A stretch of DNA of 53,335 nucleotides from an uncultured Collinsella sp. (GCA_900544995.1 UQXC01000005.1:1-53335), one strand, 5' to 3'; shown: positions 15,222 through 24,936, counted from the first letter of the stretch. The notes: a model not told the origin generated them from the sequence alone. Made by a program: numbers and translations.

Positions 15222-17534
15222 ATGGCTGGTAATCACTTTAAGGGCAGCGATAGCGGCCGCCCTGCAGTTCCGCCGCGTCCGAACGGGGCTGGTAAGGCCG
15301 GCATGCCGGGCGGCGCTGGACAGGGCGGTTCCGGTAAGCGCGTGTCCCCGGGCGAGACGGCGATGTTTACCGCTCTGTACGAGCAGTCTCAAAAGGCAAA
15401 AAAGACCGGCCGTGCAAGAGGAAATGTCTTTGCGGACGGTGCAACCTCCACGTCGCAGCCGAGCGGGGCTCCTTCGGTACCCGCGAACAACGCGGGTGCT
15501 GCCAACGCCGCGAATGGCGCCGGCAACGTTAATGCCGGCAAGGCCGCCAACAATACTCCCTCTGCTGGTGGCGCGGGGCTTACGGGTAACCTTGGCACGA
15601 TTTACACCGGCGCCTCCGAGACTGGCACGTTCGCCCGCCTGGATGATAGCGGTGCCGAGTTTGCGGGCTCGGGTTCCAAGGAAGATTATTACGATTTTGG
15701 CTTGAACTACGGTAGCGACGCTTCGTCGAGTTCGACCTCTGACGGTCTGGTCCGTCATCGCCATCGCAAGGGCGAGCGCAAAAAGCGTCACACCGGCGCC
15801 ATTATTGCCGCTGTAGTCGCGGTGCTTCTCGTTGTGCTTGGCGCAAGCGGCTTTATGCTGCTTAACTCGGCAAAGACCGTAAAGAGCGAAGCGAAGGAGG
15901 CTGTCGAGATCGTCGGTGGCCTTAAGGACAAGGTCACGTCGGGCGATTTTTCGACGCTGCCTGACGACGCGAAGAAGATCGATGAGCTCTGTAACAGCAT
16001 GAAGGCGGAGACCTCGAGCCCGCTGTGGGCGGCGGCTTCGTTTATCCCGGTGTATGGCAGCGATATCAATGCGGCCCGCACCATGATTGACGCCCTGTCC
16101 GATGTCTCGAGCAATGCGCTGGTTCCCATGGCCGACAACCTCTCGCAGGCTACGCCCGGCAAGCTGTTCCAGGACGGCATGATTAACGTGTCCGCGCTGC
16201 AGGCGGTCGCCGATTCGCTTTCCAGCAGCTCGAAGGTGTTCAAGAGCGCCAACGAGAAGGTCCAGGGCATTGGCGATACTCATATTTCCCAGGTGACCGA
16301 GCTGGTCGATAAGGCCAAGGACGGCTTTGCCACCCTCAACGGTGCGGTCGACGCGGCGGAGAAGGTCGCCCCCGTCCTTCCCCAGATGCTCGGCGCCAAC
16401 GGCCAGACGCGCAACTACCTTATGTACGCCATGAACAACGTCGAGATTCGTGCCTGCGGCGGCTTTGGTGGTTCGCAGGGCCTGATTTCGGTCACCGACG
16501 GTCAGATGTCGATTGGCGAGTTTGTTCCCCGCATTGGACTCAGCGAGGATGAGGCGGTCGAGAGCGTCGACGAAGAGGATGAGGCGCTGTTCGGCAACCA
16601 CAGCAACCTGTACAACTCGGGCAATACCTATTCGCCTGATTGGCCCCGCAACTCGCAGCGTGTCGCCGCGCTGTGGAAGTCCCAGTATGGACAGGACGTT
16701 GATGGCGTCATCGGTATCGACCCGGTGTTCCTGCAGTATCTGCTGGGCCTGGTCGGTAACGTGTCACTGCCCGACGGAACGGTTGTCGACGGCACCAACG
16801 CCGCAAAGGTCCTCATGCACGATGTGTACTGGAACTATCCGGTCGAGGAGTCGGACGGCATCTTTGCATCCGTCGCCAGCGCTGCCTTCGACAAGGTCCT
16901 TGGCGGTATCGGCGATGTCGATGTTACGAAGCTTGTCAGCGCCGTTGAGCGCGGTGCCGAAGAGGGCCGCCTGATCGCGTGGATGAGAAACGATGATGAG
17001 CAGAATGCCATCAAAGAGACGGGCATTGACGCTTCGCTGCCCAATCCGGATGACCCGAGTGCCGATCCTGTTGCCGGCGTTTACTTTAACAACCTGAGCT
17101 TCTCCAAGCTCGACTGGTACCTGAACGCCGATACGCAGATTGGCCAGGGCATCAAGAACGGTGACGGCACGTGCTCCTATCGCATCACCGTTACCCTGAC
17201 GAACATCATGACGCAGGAGGAGGCTGGCAAGCTGCCCGACTACGTTGCGGCGAGCGCACCCGATGCCGCGCGTGACGACGAGCGTCTGAATGTCTCACTG
17301 TTTGCCCCGACGGGCGGCAACATTACTGATCTGACCGTCGAGGGCACCCAGTTTGGTCTTGGCGCCGCTACGTGGCATGGAGTCCCCTTCTATTCGGGTA
17401 CCGTTGACCTGCATGCTGGCGAGACGACGACGATCACGTATACGCTGACCACGTCGGCCGAGGCGGGGGACAAGCCGCTTACGCTGCGTCAGACTCCTAC
17501 ATGCCAGGCGGCTCGCGACAGCGCGTCGGCGTAG
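15222..17534 (+). CDS. DUF4012-domain membrane-anchored envelope protein
   Basis: A 770-residue protein. Residues 1 to about 195 are low-complexity (Gly/Ala/Asn/Pro/Ser) and include an AANAANGAGNVNAGKAANN run, so they are probably a disordered cytoplasmic tail. A basic stretch (RHRHRKGERKKRH) precedes a single membrane segment (GAIIAAVVAVLLVVLGASGF, about 202-221). The remaining 550 residues are outside the cell and match the DUF4012 layout: SSPLWAAASFIPVYGSDINA, NYLMYAMNNVEIRACGGFGG, GVIGIDPVFLQYLLGLVGNV. DUF4012 proteins occur near polysaccharide genes in actinobacteria, but their activity is unknown. ATG 15222 follows GCGAGG at 8 bases; an upstream TTG-type start would add 15 unconvincing residues. 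Confidence 0.88.
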   Translation: MAGNHFKGSDSGRPAVPPRPNGAGKAGMPGGAGQGGSGKRVSPGETAMFTALYEQSQKAKKTGRARGNVFADGATSTSQPSGAPSVPANNAGAANAANGAGNVNAGKAANNTPSAGGAGLTGNLGTIYTGASETGTFARLDDSGAEFAGSGSKEDYYDFGLNYGSDASSSSTSDGLVRHRHRKGERKKRHTGAIIAAVVAVLLVVLGASGFMLLNSAKTVKSEAKEAVEIVGGLKDKVTSGDFSTLPDDAKKIDELCNSMKAETSSPLWAAASFIPVYGSDINAARTMIDALSDVSSNALVPMADNLSQATPGKLFQDGMINVSALQAVADSLSSSSKVFKSANEKVQGIGDTHISQVTELVDKAKDGFATLNGAVDAAEKVAPVLPQMLGANGQTRNYLMYAMNNVEIRACGGFGGSQGLISVTDGQMSIGEFVPRIGLSEDEAVESVDEEDEALFGNHSNLYNSGNTYSPDWPRNSQRVAALWKSQYGQDVDGVIGIDPVFLQYLLGLVGNVSLPDGTVVDGTNAAKVLMHDVYWNYPVEESDGIFASVASAAFDKVLGGIGDVDVTKLVSAVERGAEEGRLIAWMRNDDEQNAIKETGIDASLPNPDDPSADPVAGVYFNNLSFSKLDWYLNADTQIGQGIKNGDGTCSYRITVTLTNIMTQEEAGKLPDYVAASAPDAARDDERLNVSLFAPTGGNITDLTVEGTQFGLGAATWHGVPFYSGTVDLHAGETTTITYTLTTSAEAGDKPLTLRQTPTCQAARDSASA

Positions 17535-17571
17535 GGTTTTTCTGGTAGCGCAGATAATCGAGTACCATTTT

Positions 17572-17604
17572 GGGGCGGACAGGCAATCTGTCCGCCCCTA
17601 TTTT
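17572..17604 (+). terminator. Terminator or leader hairpin just before glmM
   Basis: A perfect 11-bp stem, ggggcggacag (17572-17582) with ctgtccgcccc (17588-17598), is followed by TATTTT. Its T-tract ends two bases before the glmM ribosome site (AAGGAG, 17607-17612). It should end the DUF4012 transcript, and any read-through RNA would carry it directly before glmM. Confidence 0.85.
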
Positions 17605-17617
17605 GTAAGGAGAGCGC

Positions 17618-18949
17618 ATGAAGTACTTTGGCACCGACGGCTTTCGCGGTGAGGCCAACGTTGGGCTGACGGTAGAGCACGCTTATAAGATTGGCCGTTT
17701 TGTGGGCTGGTATTACGGTGCCAACCGCGAGCGCAAGGCGCGCGTGATCGTGGGCAAGGACACGCGTCGCTCGAGTTACATGTTCGAGGCGGCGCTGGTG
17801 AGCGGCCTGGTCGCGAGCGGTGCGGACGCCTATATGCTGCACGTGATCCCCACGCCGGGCGTAGCGCATCAGACCGTGGAAGGCTGCTTCGATTGCGGCA
17901 TCATGATCAGCGCGAGCCACAACCCGTTTTGCGATAACGGCATTAAGCTCGTCAACAGCGACGGCTTTAAGATGGACGAGGACGTACTGGAGCTCATCGA
18001 GGACTATATCGATGGCAAGAGCGAGGTGCCGCTGGCCACGGGCAACCACATCGGCGCCACGGTGGACTACATGCAGGGCCGCAACCGCTACATTGCTTCG
18101 CTCATCGCCAGTGCGAACTTTTCGCTGCAGGGCGTCAAGATCGGTATCGACTGCGCCAACGGCTCGGCTTCCTCGGTGGCCAAGCCGGTGTTTGACGCGC
18201 TGGGCGCCGACGTGCGCGTGATCAATGCCGCGCCTGATGGTTTTAACATCAACGTCGACTGCGGCTCCACGCATATGGAGCGCCTACAGCGCCACGTGGT
18301 GGAGCAGGGCCTGGACGTGGGCTTTGCCTATGACGGCGATGCCGACCGCTGCCTGGCCGTGGACGAGCGCGGTCGCGTGGTAGACGGCGACCAGATCCTG
18401 TACGTGTGCGGCGTGTATCTGAACAAGCACGGGCGACTCTCGGGCGGTACCGTGGTGCCGACGATTGCCAGCAACTTTGGCCTGGTCAAGTCGCTGGAGC
18501 TTGCCGGTCTGAGCGCCGTGACCAGCGGCGTGGGCGACCGTCACGTGTATGCCAAGATGCGCGAGGGCGGCTACAGCCTGGGCGGCGAGCAGACGGGCCA
18601 TACGATCTTTGGCGATATCGAGCGCACGGGCGACGGCATTATGACCTCGCTGCGCGTGATGGAAGTGATTCGTGCCGAGCGCGAGGCACTCTCGCAGCTC
18701 ACGGCTCCGTGCAAGCTGCTGCCGCAGGCGCAGGTGGCCGTGCGCGTGGCGGACAAGGACGCCGCGCTCGAGAACATGGGCGTGCAGAACGCCATCGCCG
18801 AGGCCGAGGCTGCGCTGGCAGGCGAGGGCCGCGTGCTCGTACGCAAGAGCGGAACCGAGTCGGTTATCCGCGTGCTGGCCGAGGCGCCCGACCAAGCATC
18901 CGCCGATGCCGCCATGAAGCGCATCGCCGCCGCGCTGGAAGCTCTGTAA
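17618..18949 (+). CDS. glmM: Phosphoglucosamine mutase
   Basis: A 443-residue enzyme converting glucosamine-6-phosphate to glucosamine-1-phosphate for UDP-GlcNAc and peptidoglycan. Domain order is standard: the GTDGFRG start, phosphoserine loop ISASHNP (Ser100), metal loop YDGDADRC, sugar loop GGEQTGH, and phosphate-binding RKSGTES near the end. The length matches GlmM. The last motif usually reads SGTEP; here Ser replaces Pro. ATG 17618 follows TAAGGAG at five bases. Because a strong hairpin ends 19 bases upstream, the gene either has its own promoter inside the previous gene or depends on partial read-through. It is an essential cell-wall step in most bacteria. Confidence 0.96.
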   Translation: MKYFGTDGFRGEANVGLTVEHAYKIGRFVGWYYGANRERKARVIVGKDTRRSSYMFEAALVSGLVASGADAYMLHVIPTPGVAHQTVEGCFDCGIMISASHNPFCDNGIKLVNSDGFKMDEDVLELIEDYIDGKSEVPLATGNHIGATVDYMQGRNRYIASLIASANFSLQGVKIGIDCANGSASSVAKPVFDALGADVRVINAAPDGFNINVDCGSTHMERLQRHVVEQGLDVGFAYDGDADRCLAVDERGRVVDGDQILYVCGVYLNKHGRLSGGTVVPTIASNFGLVKSLELAGLSAVTSGVGDRHVYAKMREGGYSLGGEQTGHTIFGDIERTGDGIMTSLRVMEVIRAEREALSQLTAPCKLLPQAQVAVRVADKDAALENMGVQNAIAEAEAALAGEGRVLVRKSGTESVIRVLAEAPDQASADAAMKRIAAALEAL

Positions 18950-18983
18950 GGTAGTCATTGGGGACGTTCTTAAACGACTAGGT

Positions 18984-19026
18984 GAAAAAAGGGGACGCTG
19001 CGGATTGGTTCCGCGGCGTCCCCTTT
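18984..19026 (-). terminator. Terminator of the M32 carboxypeptidase (possibly bidirectional)
   Basis: aaaggggacgctgcgga (18988-19004) pairs with tccgcggcgtcccctttg with one G-U. The minus strand then reads TTTTTT. In the plus direction it could also serve glmM, but the T-run there is shorter. Confidence 0.85.
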
Positions 19027-19048
19027 GCGTTGGCGTGTCGGTTATGCC

Positions 19049-20632
19049 TTACAGCTCGTAGAGCGTGGTGAACTTGTCTTGGAGGTAGCTGCAGTAGTAG
19101 CGGGCATCGAACGCCATGCCGCAGGCGCCCTTGATGAGCTCCGGCGCGTCCTTGGCGCGGCCCCACTGCCAAATGTGCTCGCCCAGCCAGGCGCGGACGG
19201 GTGTCAGGTCGCCGCTCGCGCAGGCACCGGTAAGGTCGACGCCGTCGCGGCACATGGCCGGCACAAACATGGCGTCGTAGGCGCTGCCCAGCGCATAGGT
19301 GGGGAAGTAGCCAAACGAGCCACCGCTCCAGTGCGTATCCTGCAGGCAGCCGTGCGTGTCGTCGGGAACGGGAATGCCCAGGTACTCGTCCATAAAGCGA
19401 TTCCAAAGCGCGGGGATATCCTTGGCCATGGCCTCGCCGGCAAACAGCATGCGCTCGATCTCGTAGCGCACCATAACGTGCAGCGGATAGGTGAGCTCAT
19501 CGGCCTCGGTGCGGATCAACGACGGCTGCGCGATGTTCACGGCGCGGTAGAGCGTGTCCTCGTCGACGTCGCCGTAGACCTCGGGTGCGTGGCGGCGCAG
19601 CACCTCGAGCAGCGGTCCCATAAAGGCGCGGCTGCGACCCACGGTGTTCTCGAAGAAGCGGCTCTGGCTCTCGTGGATGCCCATGGAGGTGCCACCCTCA
19701 AGACAGGTGCGCGCATAGGCAGGATTGACGCCCAGCTCGTACATGGCGTGTCCCGCCTCGTGGATGATGCTGTAGACGTTGGAGATGCAATCGTCCTCGT
19801 AGATGTGTGTCGCGATGCGCGCGTCACCCACGGCAAAGCCCTCGCTAAACGGGTGCTCGGTAAAGGCAAGCGTGGTGTCGTTCAGGTTCAGGCCGACAAG
19901 CTTCATAAGGTCGAAGCTCATGGCGCGCTGGGCGGCCTCGGGCACGCGGGCGTGCAAAAAGTCGGCATCGGGCTGCTGGCTGCGCTCGCCGATGGCGTGC
20001 ACGAGCGGCACGACCGTCGCCTTGACCTCATCGCAAAACGCATCGAAGCTCTTGGCGGAAAGGCCGCGCTCGTACTGGTCGAGCCAAACATCGTATGGGT
20101 CGCGCTTGGGGTCCATAAGTTCGGCCTGATGCTTAAGTTGGGCGACGATCCTATCCACATAGGGCTCAAAGCTCGCCCAGTCATTGGCCGTCTTGGCCTT
20201 GTGCCACACGGCATCGGCCTCGCAGGTGAGCCTGGTCCAGGCCTCGGCCTCCTCGGTGGGGATGACGCTTGCCTCGCGCTGGTCGCGACCGAGCACACGG
20301 ATCTCGTCGAGCAGCTGCGGGTCGTCGATTTTGCCGCCGGCGACGGTCTCGCGCGCTAACGAGCGTACGAGCTCAACGGACTTCTCGCTGGTTAGCAGCT
20401 TGTGATGCTCGCCGGCAAGCGTGCCCATGGCGTCGGCACGGGCGGCAGCACCATTGGCAGGAGCAATCGTCGCTCCATCGAACTCGGCAATCTTGAGCAG
20501 GTACTCACGAGTCCACAGCTTGCCCTCGAGTTTGCGGAACTTTTTGACGGCCTTGTCGACTTTAGCGGCCTTGACGCCCTTGGCGGCCTTTGCCACGGCG
20601 GCCTTGGCCTTCTTATCGAGTTTCTTTCCCAT
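19049..20632 (-). CDS. Carboxypeptidase Taq (M32) metallopeptidase
   Basis: A 527-residue cytoplasmic metallocarboxypeptidase of family M32. The zinc motif is HEAGH (His291, Glu292, His295), and other M32 signatures are present: EHPFSEGFAVGDARIATH upstream, GIHESQSRFFEN and DTHWSGGSFGYFPTYALG. Length is close to the family norm of about 500. The first 38 residues are an extra Lys/Ala-rich helix (KKAKAAVAKAAKGVKAAKVD) not typical of M32 enzymes, possibly contacting nucleic acid or acidic partners. ATG 20632 follows AAGGA at six bases. It runs divergently from the pheST T-box leader and has its own terminator. Confidence 0.94.
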   Translation of the reverse strand: MGKKLDKKAKAAVAKAAKGVKAAKVDKAVKKFRKLEGKLWTREYLLKIAEFDGATIAPANGAAARADAMGTLAGEHHKLLTSEKSVELVRSLARETVAGGKIDDPQLLDEIRVLGRDQREASVIPTEEAEAWTRLTCEADAVWHKAKTANDWASFEPYVDRIVAQLKHQAELMDPKRDPYDVWLDQYERGLSAKSFDAFCDEVKATVVPLVHAIGERSQQPDADFLHARVPEAAQRAMSFDLMKLVGLNLNDTTLAFTEHPFSEGFAVGDARIATHIYEDDCISNVYSIIHEAGHAMYELGVNPAYARTCLEGGTSMGIHESQSRFFENTVGRSRAFMGPLLEVLRRHAPEVYGDVDEDTLYRAVNIAQPSLIRTEADELTYPLHVMVRYEIERMLFAGEAMAKDIPALWNRFMDEYLGIPVPDDTHGCLQDTHWSGGSFGYFPTYALGSAYDAMFVPAMCRDGVDLTGACASGDLTPVRAWLGEHIWQWGRAKDAPELIKGACGMAFDARYYCSYLQDKFTTLYEL

Positions 20633-20768
20633 ACCGTATCCTTAATCTCGCAGGCCGAGCGCCGCAAGCGGGTGCGCGGCCAGTTTGCACAGCTACCTGC
20701 CTTGTACCCAGCACGAACAAAACGGAACGCGGTGATATGCTCGCAGAATGTGTTATCCTATAGCCCAA

Positions 20769-21050
20769 TGCGTTGACGGAGAGGGTTTTGCCCGTCGCGT
20801 CGCCGGCAAGAGAGGGAAGGTCATGGGCTGCAAGCCTTCCTGCGGTGGCAAGGGCCAAGCGTTCACTCCCGAGCAGCAACCTCAACGGGCCCGCGGCCAG
20901 CGGCGGCGAAGCCCCAGTAGGGAAGCCGTGAGCCTCGCGACAAGGGGCAAAGAGTGGGCGCGGCGGGCCAGACATCCGCCGGGTCAAACAAGGTGGTACC
21001 GCGGAATTCAACCGTCCTTGGGCAATGCACATGCCCGAGGGCGGTTTTTT
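20769..21050 (+). ncRNA. T-box leader (Phe-responsive) of pheST
   Basis: The T-box sequence AAGGTGGTACCGCGG (20990-21004) is followed by a terminator stem, accgtccttgggca (21011-21024) with tgcccgagggcggt (21032-21045), then TTTTTT. The leader 5' part can fold as stem I: ggag (20779-20782) with ctcc (20866-20869), inner tttgccc with gggccaa, and distal ggaagg with ccttcc. The base of the specifier loop then shows TTC followed by A (20862-20865), a Phe codon. Uncharged tRNA-Phe should favour the antiterminator. Boundaries of stem II/III are not resolved. Confidence 0.88.
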
Positions 21051-21136
21051 GTTACCGAACCGGGCCGCGTTTTCGCAACGTCAGACGGCGGTAGCCGCCT
21101 CGGCAAGCGGGGAGCGCGAGAGACGAAAGGGAAGAC

Positions 21137-22213
21137 ATGAGTCTGATTGATGATCTGGTCAAACTCGAGGAAGAGGCCAAGGAGCTCGTTGCAGGCGCCG
21201 ACGACGCCGCCAAGCTCGAGGCTGCACGCGTTGAGCTGCTCGGTCGCAAGGGCCGCATCACCGGCCTGATGCGCATGATGGGCAAGCTCGCCCCCGAGGA
21301 TCGTCCCGTGATGGGCAAGCGCGCCAACGAGATGCGCCAGCTGATCGAGGGCATGCTCGACGAGCGCACCACCGAGATGAAGGCCGCCGCCCTCAAGCAC
21401 GCACTCGAGCACGATGCCGTCGACATCACGCTGCCGGGCATCCGTCCGCAGATCGGCCACCAGCACCTGATCAAGCAGATCATCGAGGAGGCCGAGGACA
21501 TCTTCTGCGGCATCGGCTACACCGTCGAGTCCGGCCCCATGGTCGACACCTCCTACTACAACTTCACCGCGCTCAACGCCCCCATGGATCACCCGAGCCG
21601 TTCGGCCCGCGATACCTTCTACGTGGTCGACAACAACCCCGGCAGCGTCGCGCACCCCGAGGCTCATGCCCACGGCGAGTCCGACGTGCTGCTGCGCACC
21701 CAGACCTCGGGCGTGCAAATCCACACCATGGAGTCGCAAAAGCCGCCCATCTACATGATCTGCCCGGGCACCGTCTATCGTCCCGACACGGCCGACGCCT
21801 GCCACCTGCCGCAGTTCAACCAGATCGAAGGCCTGGTCGTCGACGAGGGTATCACCTTTGGCGATCTTAAGGGCACGCTCGACTACTTTGTTAAGTGCAT
21901 GTTTGGCGAGGACCGCAAGACGCGCTATCGCCCGCACTTCTTCCCCTTCACCGAGCCCAGCTGCGAGGTGGACGTGAGCTGCCACGTCTGCGGCGGCAAG
22001 GGCTGCAACTTCTGCAAGCACAGCGGATGGATCGAGATCCTGGGCTGCGGCATGGTCGACCCCAACGTCCTGATCAACTGCGGCATCGACCCCGAGAAGT
22101 ACACCGGCTTCGCCTTTGGTATTGGCGCCGAGCGCGTCGCGGCCCTGCGCTACGACCTGCCCGACCTGCGCACGCTCATGACTGGCGATATGCGCTTCCT
22201 GAACCAATTTTAG
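21137..22213 (+). CDS. pheS: Phenylalanine-tRNA ligase, alpha subunit
   Basis: A 358-residue catalytic subunit of the alpha2-beta2 PheRS that attaches Phe to tRNA-Phe. The N-terminal coiled-coil (to about residue 85) precedes class II motifs: LPGIRPQIGHQHLI, the motif-2 region RTQTSGVQIHTM with PGTVYRPDTADACH, and motif 3 with GFAFGIGAERVAALRY. A CHVCGGKGCNFCKHSGW insert with paired cysteines is typical of many bacterial PheS proteins. The ATG follows AAGGGAAG at two to five bases. It is under the T-box leader and is followed after 162 bases, including a large hairpin, by pheT. Confidence 0.97.
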   Translation: MSLIDDLVKLEEEAKELVAGADDAAKLEAARVELLGRKGRITGLMRMMGKLAPEDRPVMGKRANEMRQLIEGMLDERTTEMKAAALKHALEHDAVDITLPGIRPQIGHQHLIKQIIEEAEDIFCGIGYTVESGPMVDTSYYNFTALNAPMDHPSRSARDTFYVVDNNPGSVAHPEAHAHGESDVLLRTQTSGVQIHTMESQKPPIYMICPGTVYRPDTADACHLPQFNQIEGLVVDEGITFGDLKGTLDYFVKCMFGEDRKTRYRPHFFPFTEPSCEVDVSCHVCGGKGCNFCKHSGWIEILGCGMVDPNVLINCGIDPEKYTGFAFGIGAERVAALRYDLPDLRTLMTGDMRFLNQF

Positions 22214-22219
22214 GCTTGC

Positions 22220-22306
22220 CCAGGCACCCCATCTTGGCGTTCAAACCGTCGCTCGCGTACCTTTAGTACGCGTCGCTCCTCTTTCACGCCAACCTGGGGC
22301 ACCTGG
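22220..22306. repeat. Large imperfect hairpin between pheS and pheT
   Basis: Arms 22220-22240 and 22286-22306 pair at about 18 of 21 positions, counting G-U. A perfect inner stem, cgcgtac-cttta-gtacgcg, lies at 22254-22272. There is no T-run, so it is not a classic terminator. It may be a processing or stability element, or a mobile palindromic repeat. Confidence 0.7.
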
Positions 22307-22375
22307 ACAACCCTAAGGCGAACGTCTTCATTTGATACCCCTCCCTATGCGGAGATTAAGAACTAGGAGAGCTAT

Positions 22376-24829
22376 ATGCGCGTTTCTTACGACTGGCTCA
22401 AGACCATGATCGATATTCCGGAGGATCCCAAGACCCTTTCGGACGAATATATCCGTACCGGCACCGAGGTCGAGGCGATCGACACCGTGGGCGAGTCCTT
22501 CGACCACGTGGTGACCGCCAAGGTGCTCACCAAGACCCCGCACCCCGATAGCGACCACATGTATGTGTGCTCGGTCGACGTGGGCGACAAGAACCTCGAC
22601 CCCGACGGCAATCCCGCTCCGCTGCAGATCGTCTGCGGCGCGCAGAACTTTGAGGCCGGCGACCACATCGTCACGGCCATGATCGGCGCAGTTCTGCCCG
22701 GCGACGTCAAGATCAAGAAGAGCAAGCTTCGCGGCGTCGTGTCCATGGGCATGAACTGCTCCGCGCGCGAGCTCGGTCTGGGCGGCGACCACTCCGGCAT
22801 TATGATCCTACCCGAGGATACGCCCTGCGGCATGCCGTTTGCCGAGTATGTGGGCTCGAGCGACACCGTGCTCGACTGCGAGATTACGCCCAACCGCCCC
22901 GACTGCCTGTCCATGATCGGCATGGCCCGCGAGACCGGCGCCATCTTCGACCGCGATTTCCACGTTGAGCTGCCCGCCATCAAGGCCGAGACCGGCCGCG
23001 CGACCGACGACGAGCTTTCCGTCGAGATTGCCGACGAGGGCCTGTGCGACCGCTACGTTGCCCGCATCGTGCGCAACGTCAAGGTCGGCCCGTCGCCCGA
23101 CTGGATGGTCAAGCGCCTTAACGCCTTGGGCGTGCGCCCGCACAACAACATTGTCGACATCACCAACTATGTGATGATGCTCACCGGTCAGCCGCTGCAC
23201 GCCTTTGACCTGGACACCTTTGCCGAGCGCGATGGCCACCGTCGTGTGGTGGTTCGCGCCGCCCAGCAGGACGAGAAGTTCACGACGCTCGACGGCGAGG
23301 AGCGCGTGCTCGACGCCGGCATGGGCCTCATCACCGACGGCGAGCGCCCCGTGGCGTTGGCCGGCGTTATGGGTGGCATGGATTCCGAGATCGAGGACGA
23401 TACCGTTGACGTGATGGTCGAGAGCGCCTGCTTCAACGCCGGCCGCACCTCGCACACCAGCCGCGACCTTTCGCTGATCTCCGACGCCTCCATTCGCTTT
23501 GAGCGCCAGGTCGACGAGACCGGCTGCGTGGACGTCGCCAATGTGACGTGCGCGCTCATCGAGGAGATCGCCGGCGGCGAGGTTGCTCCCGGCTATGTGG
23601 ACGTGTTCCCCGCGCCCAAGACCATCAACAGCATTAAGCTGCGCCTGGCCCGCGTACACGCCATCTGCGGTGCCGACATCGAGCCCGACTTTATCGAGCG
23701 TTCGCTCACCCGCCTGGGCTGCACCGTCGAGCGCGACGGCGAGGACTTCATGGTTACCCCGCCGAGCTTCCGCCCCGACCTACCGCGCGAGATCGACCTC
23801 ATTGAGGAAGTTTTGCGCCTGTGGGGCATGGGCCGCGTGACGGCGACCATCCCGGCTGCTAAGAACCACATTGGCGGCCTGACCCGCGAGCAGAAGCTCA
23901 CCCGCAAGGTTGGCGAGATCCTGCGCGCCTGTGGCCTCAACGAGACCACGACCTTTGGCTTTGCCGCCCCGGGCGATCTGGAGAAGATCGGCATGCCCAC
24001 CGAGGGTCGCGGCTGCCCCGTGGTGCTTATGAACCCGCTGGTGGCCGAGCAGACCGAGATGCGTCGCTCGCTGCTGCCGGGCCTGCTACAGTCTGTGGCC
24101 TACAACGAGGCCCACGGCACGCCCAACGTGCATCTGTACGAGGTCGGCAGCCTGTTCCGCGGTCGCGAGAACGCCAGCCTGCCCAAGGAGACCAAGTCCG
24201 TGGCGGGTGTGCTCTCGGGCCAGTGGAGCGAGCAGTCCTGGAACATGAAGTACCGCAAGCTGCGCTTCTTCTTTGGCAAGGGTATTGTCGAGGAGCTGCT
24301 CGCCCAGCTGCGCATCGAGAAGGTTCGCTTCCGTCCCGTCGAGGGCGAGGGCTATGCCTTCCTGCAGCCGGGTCGTGCTGCCGAGGTGCTCTCGGGCGGT
24401 ACCGTGCTGGGCTGGGTCGGCGAGATTCACCCCGAGGCGCGCGAGGCAATGGGCATCGATGAGGTCGTCGTTGCCTTTGAGCTCGATCTGGACAAGCTGA
24501 TCAAGGGCGCCCGCAATCAGGAGAACTACCGCGAGTTCTCGCAGTACCCGGCCGTTGAGCATGACCTTGCTATCGTGGTCGACAACACTGTGACCTGCGA
24601 GGATCTTGAGCGTCGTATTACGAGTGCCGGCGGCAAGCTGCTCGAGGGCGTGCGTCTGTTCGACGTCTACCGCGATCCCATCCGCATCGGTGCGGGCAAG
24701 AAATCCATGGCCTTTGCGCTTACGTATCGCTCCGACGACCACACGCTCACCAGCGAAGAGGTCGAGAAGGCGCACCAGAAGATCGTTACCAAGGTGTGCA
24801 AGGGCGTAAACGGCGAGGTCCGCGGATAG
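22376..24829 (+). CDS. pheT: Phenylalanine-tRNA ligase, beta subunit
   Basis: An 817-residue non-catalytic and editing subunit. Domains in order: an N-terminal part starting RVSYDWLKTMIDIP, the tRNA-binding OB fold (about 42-150; AKVLTKTPHPDSDHMYVCSV, GMNCSARELGL), the B3/B4 editing domain (about 210-390), B5 (about 405-475), the core aminoacyl-synthetase-like domain (NETTTFGFAAPGDLEK, MRRSLLPGLLQSVAYN) and a C-terminal FDX-ACB domain (YPAVEHDLAIVVD, FALTYRSDDHTLTSEEVE). Full length for the family. The ATG follows AGGAG at six bases. It is co-transcribed with pheS, though a large hairpin in the spacer may tune its level. Confidence 0.97.
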   Translation: MRVSYDWLKTMIDIPEDPKTLSDEYIRTGTEVEAIDTVGESFDHVVTAKVLTKTPHPDSDHMYVCSVDVGDKNLDPDGNPAPLQIVCGAQNFEAGDHIVTAMIGAVLPGDVKIKKSKLRGVVSMGMNCSARELGLGGDHSGIMILPEDTPCGMPFAEYVGSSDTVLDCEITPNRPDCLSMIGMARETGAIFDRDFHVELPAIKAETGRATDDELSVEIADEGLCDRYVARIVRNVKVGPSPDWMVKRLNALGVRPHNNIVDITNYVMMLTGQPLHAFDLDTFAERDGHRRVVVRAAQQDEKFTTLDGEERVLDAGMGLITDGERPVALAGVMGGMDSEIEDDTVDVMVESACFNAGRTSHTSRDLSLISDASIRFERQVDETGCVDVANVTCALIEEIAGGEVAPGYVDVFPAPKTINSIKLRLARVHAICGADIEPDFIERSLTRLGCTVERDGEDFMVTPPSFRPDLPREIDLIEEVLRLWGMGRVTATIPAAKNHIGGLTREQKLTRKVGEILRACGLNETTTFGFAAPGDLEKIGMPTEGRGCPVVLMNPLVAEQTEMRRSLLPGLLQSVAYNEAHGTPNVHLYEVGSLFRGRENASLPKETKSVAGVLSGQWSEQSWNMKYRKLRFFFGKGIVEELLAQLRIEKVRFRPVEGEGYAFLQPGRAAEVLSGGTVLGWVGEIHPEAREAMGIDEVVVAFELDLDKLIKGARNQENYREFSQYPAVEHDLAIVVDNTVTCEDLERRITSAGGKLLEGVRLFDVYRDPIRIGAGKKSMAFALTYRSDDHTLTSEEVEKAHQKIVTKVCKGVNGEVRG

Positions 24830-24936
24830 TGCTTGCGCCGGATATAGGCCAGCGGTGGCTGCCGCCGAGTCTTACGTGACTGCTGTTCTCGGTATAAGGC
24901 ACCGTTGAGCCTGCATATATGACACGCGCATTACAT

